Positions 17,504-26,521 of a DNA stretch of 64,000 bases are shown here, piece after piece. Every line of letters begins with the position of its first letter. Within the stretch, counting starts at the first letter, position 1. The stretch comes from CAVSVP01 sp963731125 (GTDB taxonomy: Bacteria; Pseudomonadota; Gammaproteobacteria; Competibacterales; Competibacteraceae), in NCBI GenBank assembly GCA_963731125.1, contig CAVSVP010000008.1:186001-250000 (forward strand), given 5' to 3'. Under the pieces are notes generated by a model, which was not told where the DNA came from, did not search any database, and saw only the letters and a list, made by a program, of their open reading frames with translations. The position numbers were made by a program, and so were the translations under genes.

Positions 17504-18408
17504 TAGTGCGTCCCTAGGCAATGGGACAGCATCTGCTCGAGGGAATGCGGTTCAATGCCGAGCTCGTCGAACGTGCCGACCCCGGCGCCAACCATATTGT
17601 CGGTTTCCATGAGTGTGACCTGATCTGGCGTCAGCGGAGGATTGGGCAGGATAGATGCCATCCTTGCGAGCATTCGCCAGGCGCTAAAAGGTACCGGTAG
17701 CAGCAGTCGCCGGCGACCAAAGTGGGCAAGCACCTTCTCTACGATTTCGCGGTAATTATAGATCTGGGATCCGCCCAGCTCGAAAATTCTTCCAACTATT
17801 TCATGTGCTTCCAAAACTTGGCGCACGGCGCTAGCCACATCTTCCACATACACCGGTTGCAGCCGCGTGGTACCCTTGCCAAATAAGGGGACCACTGGTA
17901 AGCGGGTTACCGCCTTTAGGGAACCTAAAAACGCATCGTTGGGGCCGAACAGTACGCTGGGCCGCAGTATGACAGCGTTCGGGAATGCACTGTGGACGCG
18001 TTGTTCGCCGCGGGCGCGGGCACGCACATATTTCGATGGTGACGTCGGATCTGCACCAATCCCGGAGATGTATACCAGTCTCCGGATACCGGCTTCACGG
18101 GCCCGGCGTGCAACTCGCTCAGCCCCTTCCACATGGATGGCCTCGAAAGTAGTGGCTTTCCCTTGCTCGACATAGAGTCCGACGGCATTGACCACGCCAG
18201 TGGCGCCGCTGATCGCTTTGGCTACGGTATCCTCATTGCGGACATCGGTGGTCTGGAGTTCGATCTTGCTGTCGGCTCCGGCAAGAGCGGGAGCATGTGG
18301 ATGGCGGGCGGCGATCCGTATTGTCACTCCCGACTCAACAAGGTGCCGAACGATAGCGTGACCCAGAAAGCCGGTGCCTCCAAAAACAGTAATCACATAA
18401 GGGGTCAT
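17503..18408 (-). CDS. NDUFA9-like atypical short-chain dehydrogenase/epimerase
   Basis: 301 residues. The N-terminal Rossmann motif VFGGTGFLGHAIVRHL (about 8-23) and the RLVYISGIGADPTSPSKYVRARARGE region (about 108-133), with the Tyr shifted as in atypical SDRs, fit the complex I NDUFA9/NAD(P)-binding epimerase group. RPSVLFGPNDAF and VYVEDVASAV are further group motifs. Bacterial members are thought to act on quinone or lipid-linked substrates, but the reaction is not known. It is an isolated minus-strand gene followed by a coupled small ORF. Confidence 0.8.
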   Translation of the reverse strand: MTPYVITVFGGTGFLGHAIVRHLVESGVTIRIAARHPHAPALAGADSKIELQTTDVRNEDTVAKAISGATGVVNAVGLYVEQGKATTFEAIHVEGAERVARRAREAGIRRLVYISGIGADPTSPSKYVRARARGEQRVHSAFPNAVILRPSVLFGPNDAFLGSLKAVTRLPVVPLFGKGTTRLQPVYVEDVASAVRQVLEAHEIVGRIFELGGSQIYNYREIVEKVLAHFGRRRLLLPVPFSAWRMLARMASILPNPPLTPDQVTLMETDNMVGAGVGTFDELGIEPHSLEQMLSHCLGTH

Positions 18409-19220
18409 AGCTCGATACTAGACAAAATGACTTCCTCTTTAATAAACGGATTCTGTTGATGATGTTTCAGTGGTCAACCTGCTGTTGATACCGCTTCCCA
18501 AATTCAAGCAAACCTAAGCGCAGCAAAGTCAGGTTGTGCTGTAGCAATAATTTGCCTGTAATGGGAATCCGCTACCAAGCATCACCGGCAAAACTATAAT
18601 TAGAAGCTTCTGTTCATGCTCGCGCCCCTAGACCGCAAAGGAACGAACGCTGAAGCATTGAAACCTGGCGCAATACCCTCATTGGCTAACCGTGGCTTCA
18701 CAACGCATTCGCTAACCTCAACGATTTCTTCCTAACCCTGAAGACGCTAAAAAGCGGAGGAGTTACTACGGGTCAGGGAGTTAACGTTGAGTGACTTCAA
18801 ACGGAATCGATTCTGCTCGTAAACAGGGCGATTTTAAGCGCAGAGTAGCTGACAATACAGTGGATTTGTTGCGTAGATTATTTGCCAACGCACTTTTATT
18901 AAGGGACTGGAGAACGTTATGATGGTCAACGCTACCCCGGTCTACCACGGTGCCAACCTGACGATGTTGATGGTCAACCTCTCCCAAATCCTGATCCGCT
19001 CCTGTCGGGACGCCGGCCCAGAGTTCAGCGTCAACGATTTTAAGACCGCTTCCGCGGCCGAAAGGATATGCTTGAAGCCTTACCACGGCTATTGCAAATG
19101 CCAGAGCCTATTATCATTGAACCAGGCATTGCGCACAATTCAACAGACAGATAAAACCGCTTAATGGGCGGAAGATACTGATGCTAACACTCCATTTATT
19201 ATTTCAGAGGGAGGTGTCTT
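18409..19220. other. Gene-poor stretch of about 800 bases
   Basis: No recognisable gene. An 81-codon plus-strand ORF (18919-19164) and an overlapping 101-codon minus-strand ORF (18781-19086) have no known family and no good start context. Neither is called. The stretch may hold decayed mobile-element or gene remnants. The last bases contain the GAGGGAGG ribosome site for the gene at 19221. Confidence 0.4.
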
Positions 19221-21092
19221 ATGGGTGAGCTTAAAATCAAAACTGCCATCGATCTTGAAGTATTTGAGCGAGTTCCCATTGCAGAGAGAATGACAACCTT
19301 TAACACGTTTGACATGCTCAAAAAAGGCGTGTCCCTCAATCCGGAGGCAACCGCCATCAGCTTTTTTTTATCCGGAGATCAATACGACCAACCAATAGCG
19401 GTAACCTATCGGGATTTTATGTCTCAGATCATCCGCACGGCCAACCTTTTTCATGACATGGGCATCGGCCCCAAGGATGTCGTCTCCTATCTTCTCCCCA
19501 ACCTGCCGCACACCCATTATGTGTTGTGGGGAGGCGAAGCGGCCGGCATTGTTAATCCCATCAATCCGTTGTTGGAAGCTTCCACCATCGCTGAAATCTG
19601 CCGATCGGCAGGAACGAAGGTATTAGTGGCACTGGCGGAATTCCCCGGCTTGGATATCTGGGAGAAGGTCTTGGCCATCCGCAATAAATTGCCGACCCTC
19701 AGGGCCATCGTTCGGGTCATGGGACCCAGTGACGAGAAGGAGGGGATTGTTGGCTACGACGAAGTCATCGGTCGATACAACGGTGACAAACTCGCTTCGG
19801 GCCGTACCATCGACCCGCAGGACATCGCTTCCCTGTACCACACCGGCGGTACTACCGGAACTCCCAAACTGGCGCCCCACACCCATTTCAACGAAGTGGC
19901 AATGGCCTTCATGATCGCCAGCGTGATGGAATTAGATGCCGGGGAAGTCACCTTATGCGGTCTTCCGCTGTTTCATGTTAACGGCACCACGGTGACCGGC
20001 TCAGCCCCTTTTTCCATCGGGGCGCATGCGGTTCTCCTCAGCCCCAGAGGGTTTCGAGACCCATCTGTCATCCAACACTTCTACAACATCGTAGAGCACT
20101 ACCGGGCGGTTACGTTTTCCGCCGTCCCAACCGTGCTTTCAATGTTGCTGGATGTTCCCAAAGGTGAGGCGGACATCTCCTCGCTGCGCTTTGCTATTTG
20201 TGGGGCCGCCCCACTTTCGGTTGAACTTTTCAAACGCTTTGAAGTGCACTGCGGAATGAGAATTCTTGAAGGTTACGGGCTGACGGAGGGCACCTGCGCC
20301 TCATCCTTTAACCCCTACCACGGTCACCGGAAGGTCGGTTCCATTGGTCTGCGTCTACCATACCAGCAAATGAAAATTTTCAGCGTCGATGAAGCAGGTC
20401 AATTTAACCGTGAGGCCGACGCCGATGAAATCGGTTCCGTCTGTATCAGTGGACCTAACGTATTCAACGGGTATCTGGATAATGCCCACAACCAGGGTAT
20501 TTGGCCCAAAAGAGGTTGGCTCAACACGGGAGATTTGGGACGGCAGGATGCCGATGGCTATTTCTGGCTCACCGGACGGACAAAGGAACTCATCATCCGC
20601 GGTGGTCACAACATCGATCCGGCGGCCATCGAGAACCCACTCTACCGACTCCCTGGTATACAAGTGGCGGCCGCCGTGGGGCAGCCGGATCCGCATGCCG
20701 GAGAAATTCCGGTGGCCTACGTCCAGCTTCAAGACGGTGCCGAGCGTACACCGGAAGAGATTTTGGACTATCTGCAGCAAGAAATCGAAGAGCGCGCTGC
20801 AATTCCCAAGAAAGTCATCCTCATCGACGAAATGCCTCTAACCCCCGTGGGAAAAATATTCAAACCTGCCCTGCGCTGGGAATCCATCAAACGGGTATAC
20901 CAGGCGGAATTGCAAGCCCTTGGTGATTCAGCCGCGTTCGTCGAGGTAACGGTAGGCGAAGACAACATCCATGGCTCCATGGCTACCCTGACAATTAAAC
21001 CGGCATCGGGTGTTGCAAATGACGAAATTGAAAAAAAAATATCCGATATCTTGGCGCGCTACACGTTAAAATACACTTTGCAACTTATCTGA
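19221..21092 (+). CDS. Acyl-CoA synthetase (AMP-binding, ANL superfamily)
   Basis: 623 residues. The ATP-binding P-loop is LYHTGGTTGTPKLAPHTH (about 210-227), the A5 motif EGYGLTEGT is at about 351, the hinge GRTKELIIRGGHNIDP is at about 452, and the C-terminal catalytic Lys is in PLTPVGKIFKP (about 540). It activates a carboxylic acid to its CoA thioester through an acyl-adenylate. The substrate is not evident. It has an extra C-terminal segment of about 60 residues after the normal end. A GAGGGAGG Shine-Dalgarno seven bases upstream supports the start. No other catabolic genes are adjacent. Confidence 0.85.
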   Translation: MGELKIKTAIDLEVFERVPIAERMTTFNTFDMLKKGVSLNPEATAISFFLSGDQYDQPIAVTYRDFMSQIIRTANLFHDMGIGPKDVVSYLLPNLPHTHYVLWGGEAAGIVNPINPLLEASTIAEICRSAGTKVLVALAEFPGLDIWEKVLAIRNKLPTLRAIVRVMGPSDEKEGIVGYDEVIGRYNGDKLASGRTIDPQDIASLYHTGGTTGTPKLAPHTHFNEVAMAFMIASVMELDAGEVTLCGLPLFHVNGTTVTGSAPFSIGAHAVLLSPRGFRDPSVIQHFYNIVEHYRAVTFSAVPTVLSMLLDVPKGEADISSLRFAICGAAPLSVELFKRFEVHCGMRILEGYGLTEGTCASSFNPYHGHRKVGSIGLRLPYQQMKIFSVDEAGQFNREADADEIGSVCISGPNVFNGYLDNAHNQGIWPKRGWLNTGDLGRQDADGYFWLTGRTKELIIRGGHNIDPAAIENPLYRLPGIQVAAAVGQPDPHAGEIPVAYVQLQDGAERTPEEILDYLQQEIEERAAIPKKVILIDEMPLTPVGKIFKPALRWESIKRVYQAELQALGDSAAFVEVTVGEDNIHGSMATLTIKPASGVANDEIEKKISDILARYTLKYTLQLI

Positions 21093-21407
21093 GCCTAAAA
21101 GCGAGTCTCAGTAGACAGGCTATGTGGTAATCTGTCGTAGCTCGTATAGGGTCTCTTCCCGTTTTGCAAGACTTTGTTTGAGATCTGACAGAAGGCAGGG
21201 TTGTTCACGACTATCCGCCCGGTTGATGAAGTGCTTAAGTGCTTTTGGCCTTGATGAAAGCCGCGCGCAGTGTCTTTATCCACTTTTCGGTATGCCAAGT
21301 CGCCATTGCGCTTATCAGGTTTTCGCCACGCCAGTCTGACCTGTCCCTGGCGGATGATTTGTTATGCCTGTCAGAGATATCCTTGTAATACCTTTCAGGA
21401 AATTGAG

Positions 21408-21926
21408 ATGACAAAAACGACAAAATCGGAAAAAGTGCCGAAGAATACGCAGGACGTATTCGATGCCATTGTGGCGCTGACTGACGAATTTAGTGAACAC
21501 CATTTAAATAACGAATACGCTCAACTAGCGCGCTATGCGACGGCCGCTTTATGCCGCAAACGGCCAACGCCCCTGGCGAGCGGTCGCCCTAATACGTGGG
21601 CTTGTGCCATTATTTATGCGTTAGGGTTTGTGAATTTTTTGTTTGATAAGAGCCAAGCGCCCTATATGAATGCTACGGATCTCTGTCAGCGTTTTGGGGT
21701 GAGCAAAAGCACCGGATCCGCCAAAGCTAAAATAGTCCGTGATCATTTAGGCATGATGCAGCTGGATCCCAATTGGTGCTTGCCAAGCAAGCTGGATGAT
21801 AATCCAATGGCGTGGATGATTATGGTGAATGGCTTGGCTGTGGATGCAAGGCAACTGCCCCGAGACATCCAAGAGGTGGCCTACCAAAAAGGCATCATTC
21901 CCTATATACCGGCGGATCAAGAATGA
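21408..21926 (+). CDS. DUF6398-like protein
   Basis: 172 residues from ATG 21408 (CAGGAAA ribosome site; the longer ORF upstream has poor context). Conserved blocks of the DUF6398 type are visible: VFDAIVALTDEFSEHHLN, the K-R-P-T-P-L-A-S-G-R-P-N-T-W-A block, GVSKSTGSAKAKIVRDHL (helix-turn-helix-like, about 105-122), and the M-V-N-G-L-A-V-D-A-R-Q-L-P end. Its function is unknown. The central block suggests a nucleic-acid-binding fold, which is inference. It stands alone. Confidence 0.75.
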   Translation: MTKTTKSEKVPKNTQDVFDAIVALTDEFSEHHLNNEYAQLARYATAALCRKRPTPLASGRPNTWACAIIYALGFVNFLFDKSQAPYMNATDLCQRFGVSKSTGSAKAKIVRDHLGMMQLDPNWCLPSKLDDNPMAWMIMVNGLAVDARQLPRDIQEVAYQKGIIPYIPADQE

Positions 21927-22051
21927 ATGGTGGCCTAACGCAGAACTCTAACGGACGCTCGTCAACTCGTGCCGTTGAACCCCGCATTTAGGCTCGATAA
22001 AACGGGATATTTGAAAGTGTCAGATTAAATCTTAACTAATCCTCCGAAGAT

Positions 22052-22071
22052 AGTACCCCTTAAGTGGTACT
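22052..22071. promoter_or_regulatory. Near-palindrome resembling a NarL-type 7-2-7 site
   Basis: AGTACCCCTTAAGTGGTACT is an 18/20 palindrome. Its core TACCCCT-TA-AGTGGTA fits the 7-2-7 layout of NarL/FixJ-class sites except for one base. It lies 72 bases before the ATG of the NTF2-like pseudogene. No cognate regulator is encoded nearby. The assignment is inference. Confidence 0.35.
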
Positions 22072-22142
22072 CCGATAGGTAGTTCTACGCGCCGGCTACG
22101 TCCAAACATTATGCAGAACCAGCGAAAAGGAGAGGCTGCCTC

Positions 22143-22527
22143 ATGACCTGTGAAGAACAGAAAACCTTCATTCAACACTACCTCGCCGCTTATAACCGCT
22201 TTGACCTAGCCGCAATGGTTGCCCTTGTCCACCCCCGACGTTGTTTTTAAGCATGTCACTGGTAGCCAGATCAATGCCGAGGCGGTAGGTGCCGACCAGT
22301 TTCGAGAAATGGCGATCCTATCGAAAGCCCTCTTCTCATCTCGGCATCAGCAGGTGACAAGCTTCAAGTTCACCGGAGACATTGTAACATCAGATATTGC
22401 CTATGAGGGGGTTCTGTCTAGTGATCTTCCGAACGGCATGAAAGCCGGAGAAACCCTTCGGCTCAGTGGGCGATCTGAATTCGCGTTCAAAGATGACAAG
22501 CTATATAGAATCACGGATTTCAGTTAA
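22143..22527 (+). pseudogene. NTF2-like (SnoaL-type) small protein gene with one-base frameshift
   Basis: The frame from ATG 22143 (AGGAGAGGC upstream) encodes a typical NTF2/SnoaL start (EEQKTFIQHYLAAYNRFDLA...MVALVHP). It then breaks in a run of five C (22231-22235), where four would read VHPDVVFKHVTG and continue to the stop at 22527. Total length is 385 bases, exactly 3 x 128 plus one, so a single inserted C accounts for everything. Intact, it would be a 127-residue cone-fold protein of unknown ligand. This may be a real mutation or a homopolymer error. Confidence 0.75.
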
Positions 22528-22921
22528 TCGCTACTGTTGCTAATTCGATAAGAGCAAGGTCAGACCCGGTCGACCTTTCGTGAGGCGGCATCCACGGCTT
22601 AGTGATTTGCCATGGCCGGGCGGTCATCGGCCACACGCTTGGCTGGCACGGCGGTTAGTGCACCTTCGCCAGGGGCTTTTAGGGAAGACAAGGCTGTTCT
22701 TGTTTACCTTTATCGCCAAGCCCTTGACTGAGCGGTTCAGAGTGACGACGAAAAACACAGCTGTCACTGGGATATTGTCAACTTGACCGGAGGGGGTGTC
22801 CGGCAAGCATAATCGTCGAAGTAGTCTTTCGATACGTTGCTGATGGGTAAAGCGAGCGTTTATTTTACCTGTACTCGCATCACAAATCGTTGCGTTTCCC
22901 GCTGACACCGGAGATCGAACA
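22528..22921. other. Intergenic region upstream of the AI-2E permease
   Basis: About 390 bases with no supported gene. A 120-codon minus-strand ORF (22624-22986) overlaps the permease start antisense and has no recognisable content, so it was not called. Confidence 0.4.
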
Positions 22922-24082
22922 ATGAACGTCCTCGCTGGCTTCTCGCCGATCGCGCGTGCCCTGATCGTCACAGCAGCCATCGCCATCGTGATAATCTTTC
23001 TTCATTTGATATCATCTATCATTGCGCCAGTCCTCCTCGCCGCGTTCATTGCTGTCGTTGCCACCCCGCCACTACGCTGGTTGCGGCGTCGCAAGGTACC
23101 GCAGTGGATCGCCTTGGCTTTCATTGTGCTGGTGCTCCTTGATATCGGCAGCATTTTTATGTTGTTGACCACAGGGGCATTGGAAGGATTTCGGGATAGC
23201 CTGCCCAGTTATCAAGAGCGGTTTATGCTACTAAGCGACCAACTTGGCAGCTGGCTGGAGAGTATCGGCATGGCTGGCTCGAGCGAGGCCGTGCCCGACA
23301 TTTTCGACCCAGCCAAGGCGACTGCCTTAGTGCGCTTGATTCTGTCCAACGTGAGCGGCATCTTTGCGACTGGACTGCTAATCCTGCTCGCCGTCGTTTT
23401 TATGCTGCTCGAGGCACCAAACCTGCCCGCCAAGCTTAAGACCGCATTTCACTTCACGCAGGAGTCTGAGGAACGGCTGCGGCGGGTATTGAACGCCGTC
23501 AACCGATACATGGTCATTAAGAGCCTGACCAGCCTAGCCACTGCCCTATGCGTCTGGCTCTGGCTGTGGTTTTTCAGTATCGACTTCGCCGTCCTCTGGG
23601 CCATGCTAGCCTTCTTTCTGAACTTTATACCCTTTGTTGGTGCCATTCTGATGATGATTCCTGCGGTCCTGCTGGCGTTGGTGCAAACCGATCTCCAGAC
23701 CACGTTGCTGGTGGCGCTAGGCTATCTGGTGATCAACATGGTGATCGGGAGCATCCTGGAGCCCAGGATCATGGGGCGTGGGCTTGGCATCTCCACGCTG
23801 GCGGTGTTTGTGTCGTTGCTGTTCTGGGGCTGGGTCCTCGGTACGGTGGGTGTATTCTTGTCGGTACCGCTGACCATGGCGCTGATGATTGCCCTGGATG
23901 CCAGCCCTCAAACCCGGCCTATTGCCATTTTGCTCGGTCCGGAAGTTGTGCAGAAGCCCAAGCTGGACGAAGAAACGTGCTCGGCCGGTACGTCGGCGGA
24001 TCAAGCTCCGGATCTGCTTGATTCGGATATCTCAGATAGAAGCCAATTGCAAGGGCGGTCCGATAAGTCTACGACGAAGTAG
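22922..24082 (+). CDS. AI-2E family transporter (PerM/YdiK-type permease)
   Basis: 386 residues with about eight transmembrane helices in the AI-2E (PF01594) layout: two N-terminal helices (about 11-48), one at 59-80, a soluble amphipathic region (about 85-145), then five helices from about 146 to 340. Family motifs include FFLNFIPFVGAIL (about 230-242), VINMVIGSILEPRIMGRGLGIS and the FWGWVLGTVGVFLSVPL end. The name derives from TqsA, but most members have no proven AI-2 role. The hydrophilic tail after residue 345 is likely cytoplasmic. It is monocistronic here. Confidence 0.85.
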   Translation: MNVLAGFSPIARALIVTAAIAIVIIFLHLISSIIAPVLLAAFIAVVATPPLRWLRRRKVPQWIALAFIVLVLLDIGSIFMLLTTGALEGFRDSLPSYQERFMLLSDQLGSWLESIGMAGSSEAVPDIFDPAKATALVRLILSNVSGIFATGLLILLAVVFMLLEAPNLPAKLKTAFHFTQESEERLRRVLNAVNRYMVIKSLTSLATALCVWLWLWFFSIDFAVLWAMLAFFLNFIPFVGAILMMIPAVLLALVQTDLQTTLLVALGYLVINMVIGSILEPRIMGRGLGISTLAVFVSLLFWGWVLGTVGVFLSVPLTMALMIALDASPQTRPIAILLGPEVVQKPKLDEETCSAGTSADQAPDLLDSDISDRSQLQGRSDKSTTK

Positions 24083-24519
24083 CTCTATGTGTTATCGATC
24101 TGAAAGCTGTTATCAAGACCGTCTGCGGCACGGCTGAAATCCCAGAAACACCTGTAGCTGTTCGCGATCTCGCTTGCCGCTGCGACCCTTCAATGGATAA
24201 GCAAACCAGGCAACGGTAAGAAGGATGAGCCGTTCAGCAATAAAGTCGACGGCCAGCAAAGAGACTTGGGGTTTGGCGAGTAGGCCTTATCGTACCAACG
24301 TGGCAATTTGTCCCGACTCGTCATCCAGCACTCGGGTACGGGCCTGCGGTAGCAGATGCGCGCGGGTGCAACCCGTCGAGCGCGCAGAACGGGGCTGGTT
24401 GGCTCGAGAAAGGAGTGTCGGCGGCAGGGATGCCGACGTCAAGTCTGCAGGGAGGCATTCACGGCGTCTCCTGGAACGAGCTGCTTAGTCCCGTGGTATT
24501 CATCGGCAGCGGACGGCGG
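24083..24519. other. Region preceding the CDF remnant, no intact gene
   Basis: About 440 bases in which the missing N-terminal part of the CDF transporter would be expected. None of the frames shows it. The minus strand around 24100-24260 gives a short stretch (L-A-V-D-F-I-A-E-R-L-I-L-L) that looks like an unrelated fragment. This suggests a deletion or rearrangement breakpoint. Confidence 0.4.
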
Positions 24520-24871
24520 GTTACACCTAGGTCATGATTTGGATGGGGCCGCCTCCATTATGATTGGTTTTATTTTGGTGGCCGTGGCTCTGTTTCTGGC
24601 CTATCAAAGCAAGCATCTTCTCGTGGGCGAAAGCGCCGATCCCAAGGTTGTGCAGAGTATCCATGAGCTCGCTCAATCCGATCCAGCGGTAGCAGGTGTG
24701 AAACGTCCACTCACGATGCACTTTGGCCCCGATCAGGTGCTGCTGAACCTGGATATCAAATTTCGTTCGGATCTATCCACCAGCGAATTGAAAAACGCTA
24801 TCAATCGCCTGGAAATGAACCTTCGCAAGGCACATCCCGAGATCAAAAGAATTTACATCGAAGCTCAGTGA
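24520..24871 (+). pseudogene. C-terminal fragment of a cation diffusion facilitator (CDF) transporter
   Basis: From about 24520 the frame reads like the last membrane helix and cytoplasmic domain of a CDF family efflux protein: L-D-G-A-A-S-I-M-I-G-F, then FLAYQSKHLLVGESADP, and the ferredoxin-like domain ending RIYIEAQ. The four or five preceding helices that form the metal site are absent. An ATG at 24560 could give a 103-residue product, but it could not transport. Family members export Zn, Co, Fe or Mn. This is a truncated relic. Confidence 0.7.
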
Positions 24872-25244
24872 TTCCTAGGACGTAGCAGCAATACCTCGCA
24901 GAGACCACACGCTGATGTAGCCATTCCTCAAAAAGGTGCGTAACGGCCTGGTCTTTTCGGCATTCGTTAGTACACTTTCTACCTATCACATGAGCGTTTC
25001 TCCAACTCGATTGGATGTAGCAATTCAATCTGAGCCGAGAATAGCCCGTGCGGTTATGCTTTGCTTGGCGAAAATTGTCTGAAGAATGGGTATGAAAAGC
25101 CATATACTTTATGCGCAAAGACTGTTCTACTCATCATGCGGTTCAAGGCGTCAGTGGCCGGTCCAGGGAAGGGGCTAAGCGGCAAACTGCCCTGGCGAAA
25201 GACACCTGCGCCAGCCTCAATCCATCCTCTTGGAGAACGTTGCT

Positions 25245-26456
25245 ATGTCCTCGCCCATGACCTCAACCCCGTCGCCCGGTACCACCGAACAGACTACCAG
25301 CGAGTTGTTCTTGCAACCCGTCAAGCTAGGACCCTATACCTTGCCCCACCGGATCGCAATGGCGCCCTTGACCCGCTCCCGCAGCCGTCAACCGGGTAAT
25401 ATTCCCACGTCCTTAAATGCTTGCTATTACGTACAACGCGCCTCCGCCGCCCTCCTCATCACCGAGGCGACCCAAGTCTCCCAACAGGGGCAGGGCTACG
25501 CCTGGACGCCGGGTATCCATACCCACGAGCAAGTCGAGGGCTGGCACTTAGTAACCGACGCGGTGCACGAGGCGGGGGGCCTGATCTTTATGCAGCTTTG
25601 GCATGTCGGGCGCATCTCCCATCCGTCACTCCAGCCCGACGGGATGCTGCCGGTTGCCCCTTCGGCCATCCGACCTCAGGGCCAAGCCTTTATCGAGAAT
25701 GCGCAGGGCGAGGGAGAACTGGTACCGTTTGTCACCCCCCGGGCCTTGCAGATTGAGGAAATGCCCTACCTCGTCCAGCAGTACGTACGCGGGGCTAAGC
25801 ATGCGCTAGCCGCCAAAATGGATGGTATCGAGATTCATGCTGCCAACGGCTATCTCCTCGACCAGTTTATCCAGTCTCATACCAACCGGCGTACCGACCA
25901 GTACGGCGGTTCAGTGGAGAACCGGGCCAGACTGCTACTGGAGGTCATCGACGCGGTCTGCGACGTCTGGGGTTCAGACCGCGTCGGCGTGCGTCTGTCA
26001 CCGCTAAGCACCTTTAACGATATAGGTGATGATGCCCCCGAAGCGACCTTCGGCTATATTGCTGAACGGCTCAATAGCTATCGCTTGGCCTACCTGCACG
26101 TCGTTAACCCAGCCATGGATAGCAAAGGGGGCATTGACGAAAACAACTTTCGAGCGCTGCAAATGATGGACCTGATACGGGAAAAATACCGCGGCACCTT
26201 GATGGCAGCCGGCGGCTTCGGTCGGGAGACCGCCGAGGTCTGGCTTCAGCAAGGCAAGGCGGATGTCATTGTCTTTGGCCGTAAGTTTCTAGCCAACCCG
26301 GACTTGCCGGAGCGCTTTCGCCAGCGTGCTCCGCTGCATGCCGATGATCCGTCCACCTACTATGGTGGCGGCGCCAGGGGCTATACCGATTATCCTACGC
26401 TGGCTCAGGAGCAGGGTAAAGAGCCCGGACCATGCGTGGACGAGCGCTGGCGGTAA
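25245..26456 (+). CDS. Old Yellow Enzyme family alkene reductase (NemA-like)
   Basis: 403 residues from ATG 25245 (GGAGA nine bases upstream). FMN-dependent TIM barrel with the OYE signatures: AMAPLTRSRS (about 43-52), LWHVGRISHP (about 117-126), EIHAANGYLLDQFIQ with the substrate-binding His/Asn (about 196-210), and THTNRRTDQYGG-type (SHTNRRTDQYGGS) next to it. It reduces activated C=C bonds of enals, enones, maleimides or nitro compounds using NAD(P)H. It is followed 65 bases later by comB on the same strand. Confidence 0.9.
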   Translation: MSSPMTSTPSPGTTEQTTSELFLQPVKLGPYTLPHRIAMAPLTRSRSRQPGNIPTSLNACYYVQRASAALLITEATQVSQQGQGYAWTPGIHTHEQVEGWHLVTDAVHEAGGLIFMQLWHVGRISHPSLQPDGMLPVAPSAIRPQGQAFIENAQGEGELVPFVTPRALQIEEMPYLVQQYVRGAKHALAAKMDGIEIHAANGYLLDQFIQSHTNRRTDQYGGSVENRARLLLEVIDAVCDVWGSDRVGVRLSPLSTFNDIGDDAPEATFGYIAERLNSYRLAYLHVVNPAMDSKGGIDENNFRALQMMDLIREKYRGTLMAAGGFGRETAEVWLQQGKADVIVFGRKFLANPDLPERFRQRAPLHADDPSTYYGGGARGYTDYPTLAQEQGKEPGPCVDERWR

Positions 26457-26521
26457 AGAGGTCTAATGGGCTTGGCAATACATGTTATACTGCGCGGCGG
26501 TTGGCATTGGGAGCCTGTTCC

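Noticed and set aside
18781..19164. Two overlapping ORFs of 101 (minus) and 81 (plus) codons
   Set aside because: Neither has a known family, good start context or operon partner. Reported as a gene-poor stretch.
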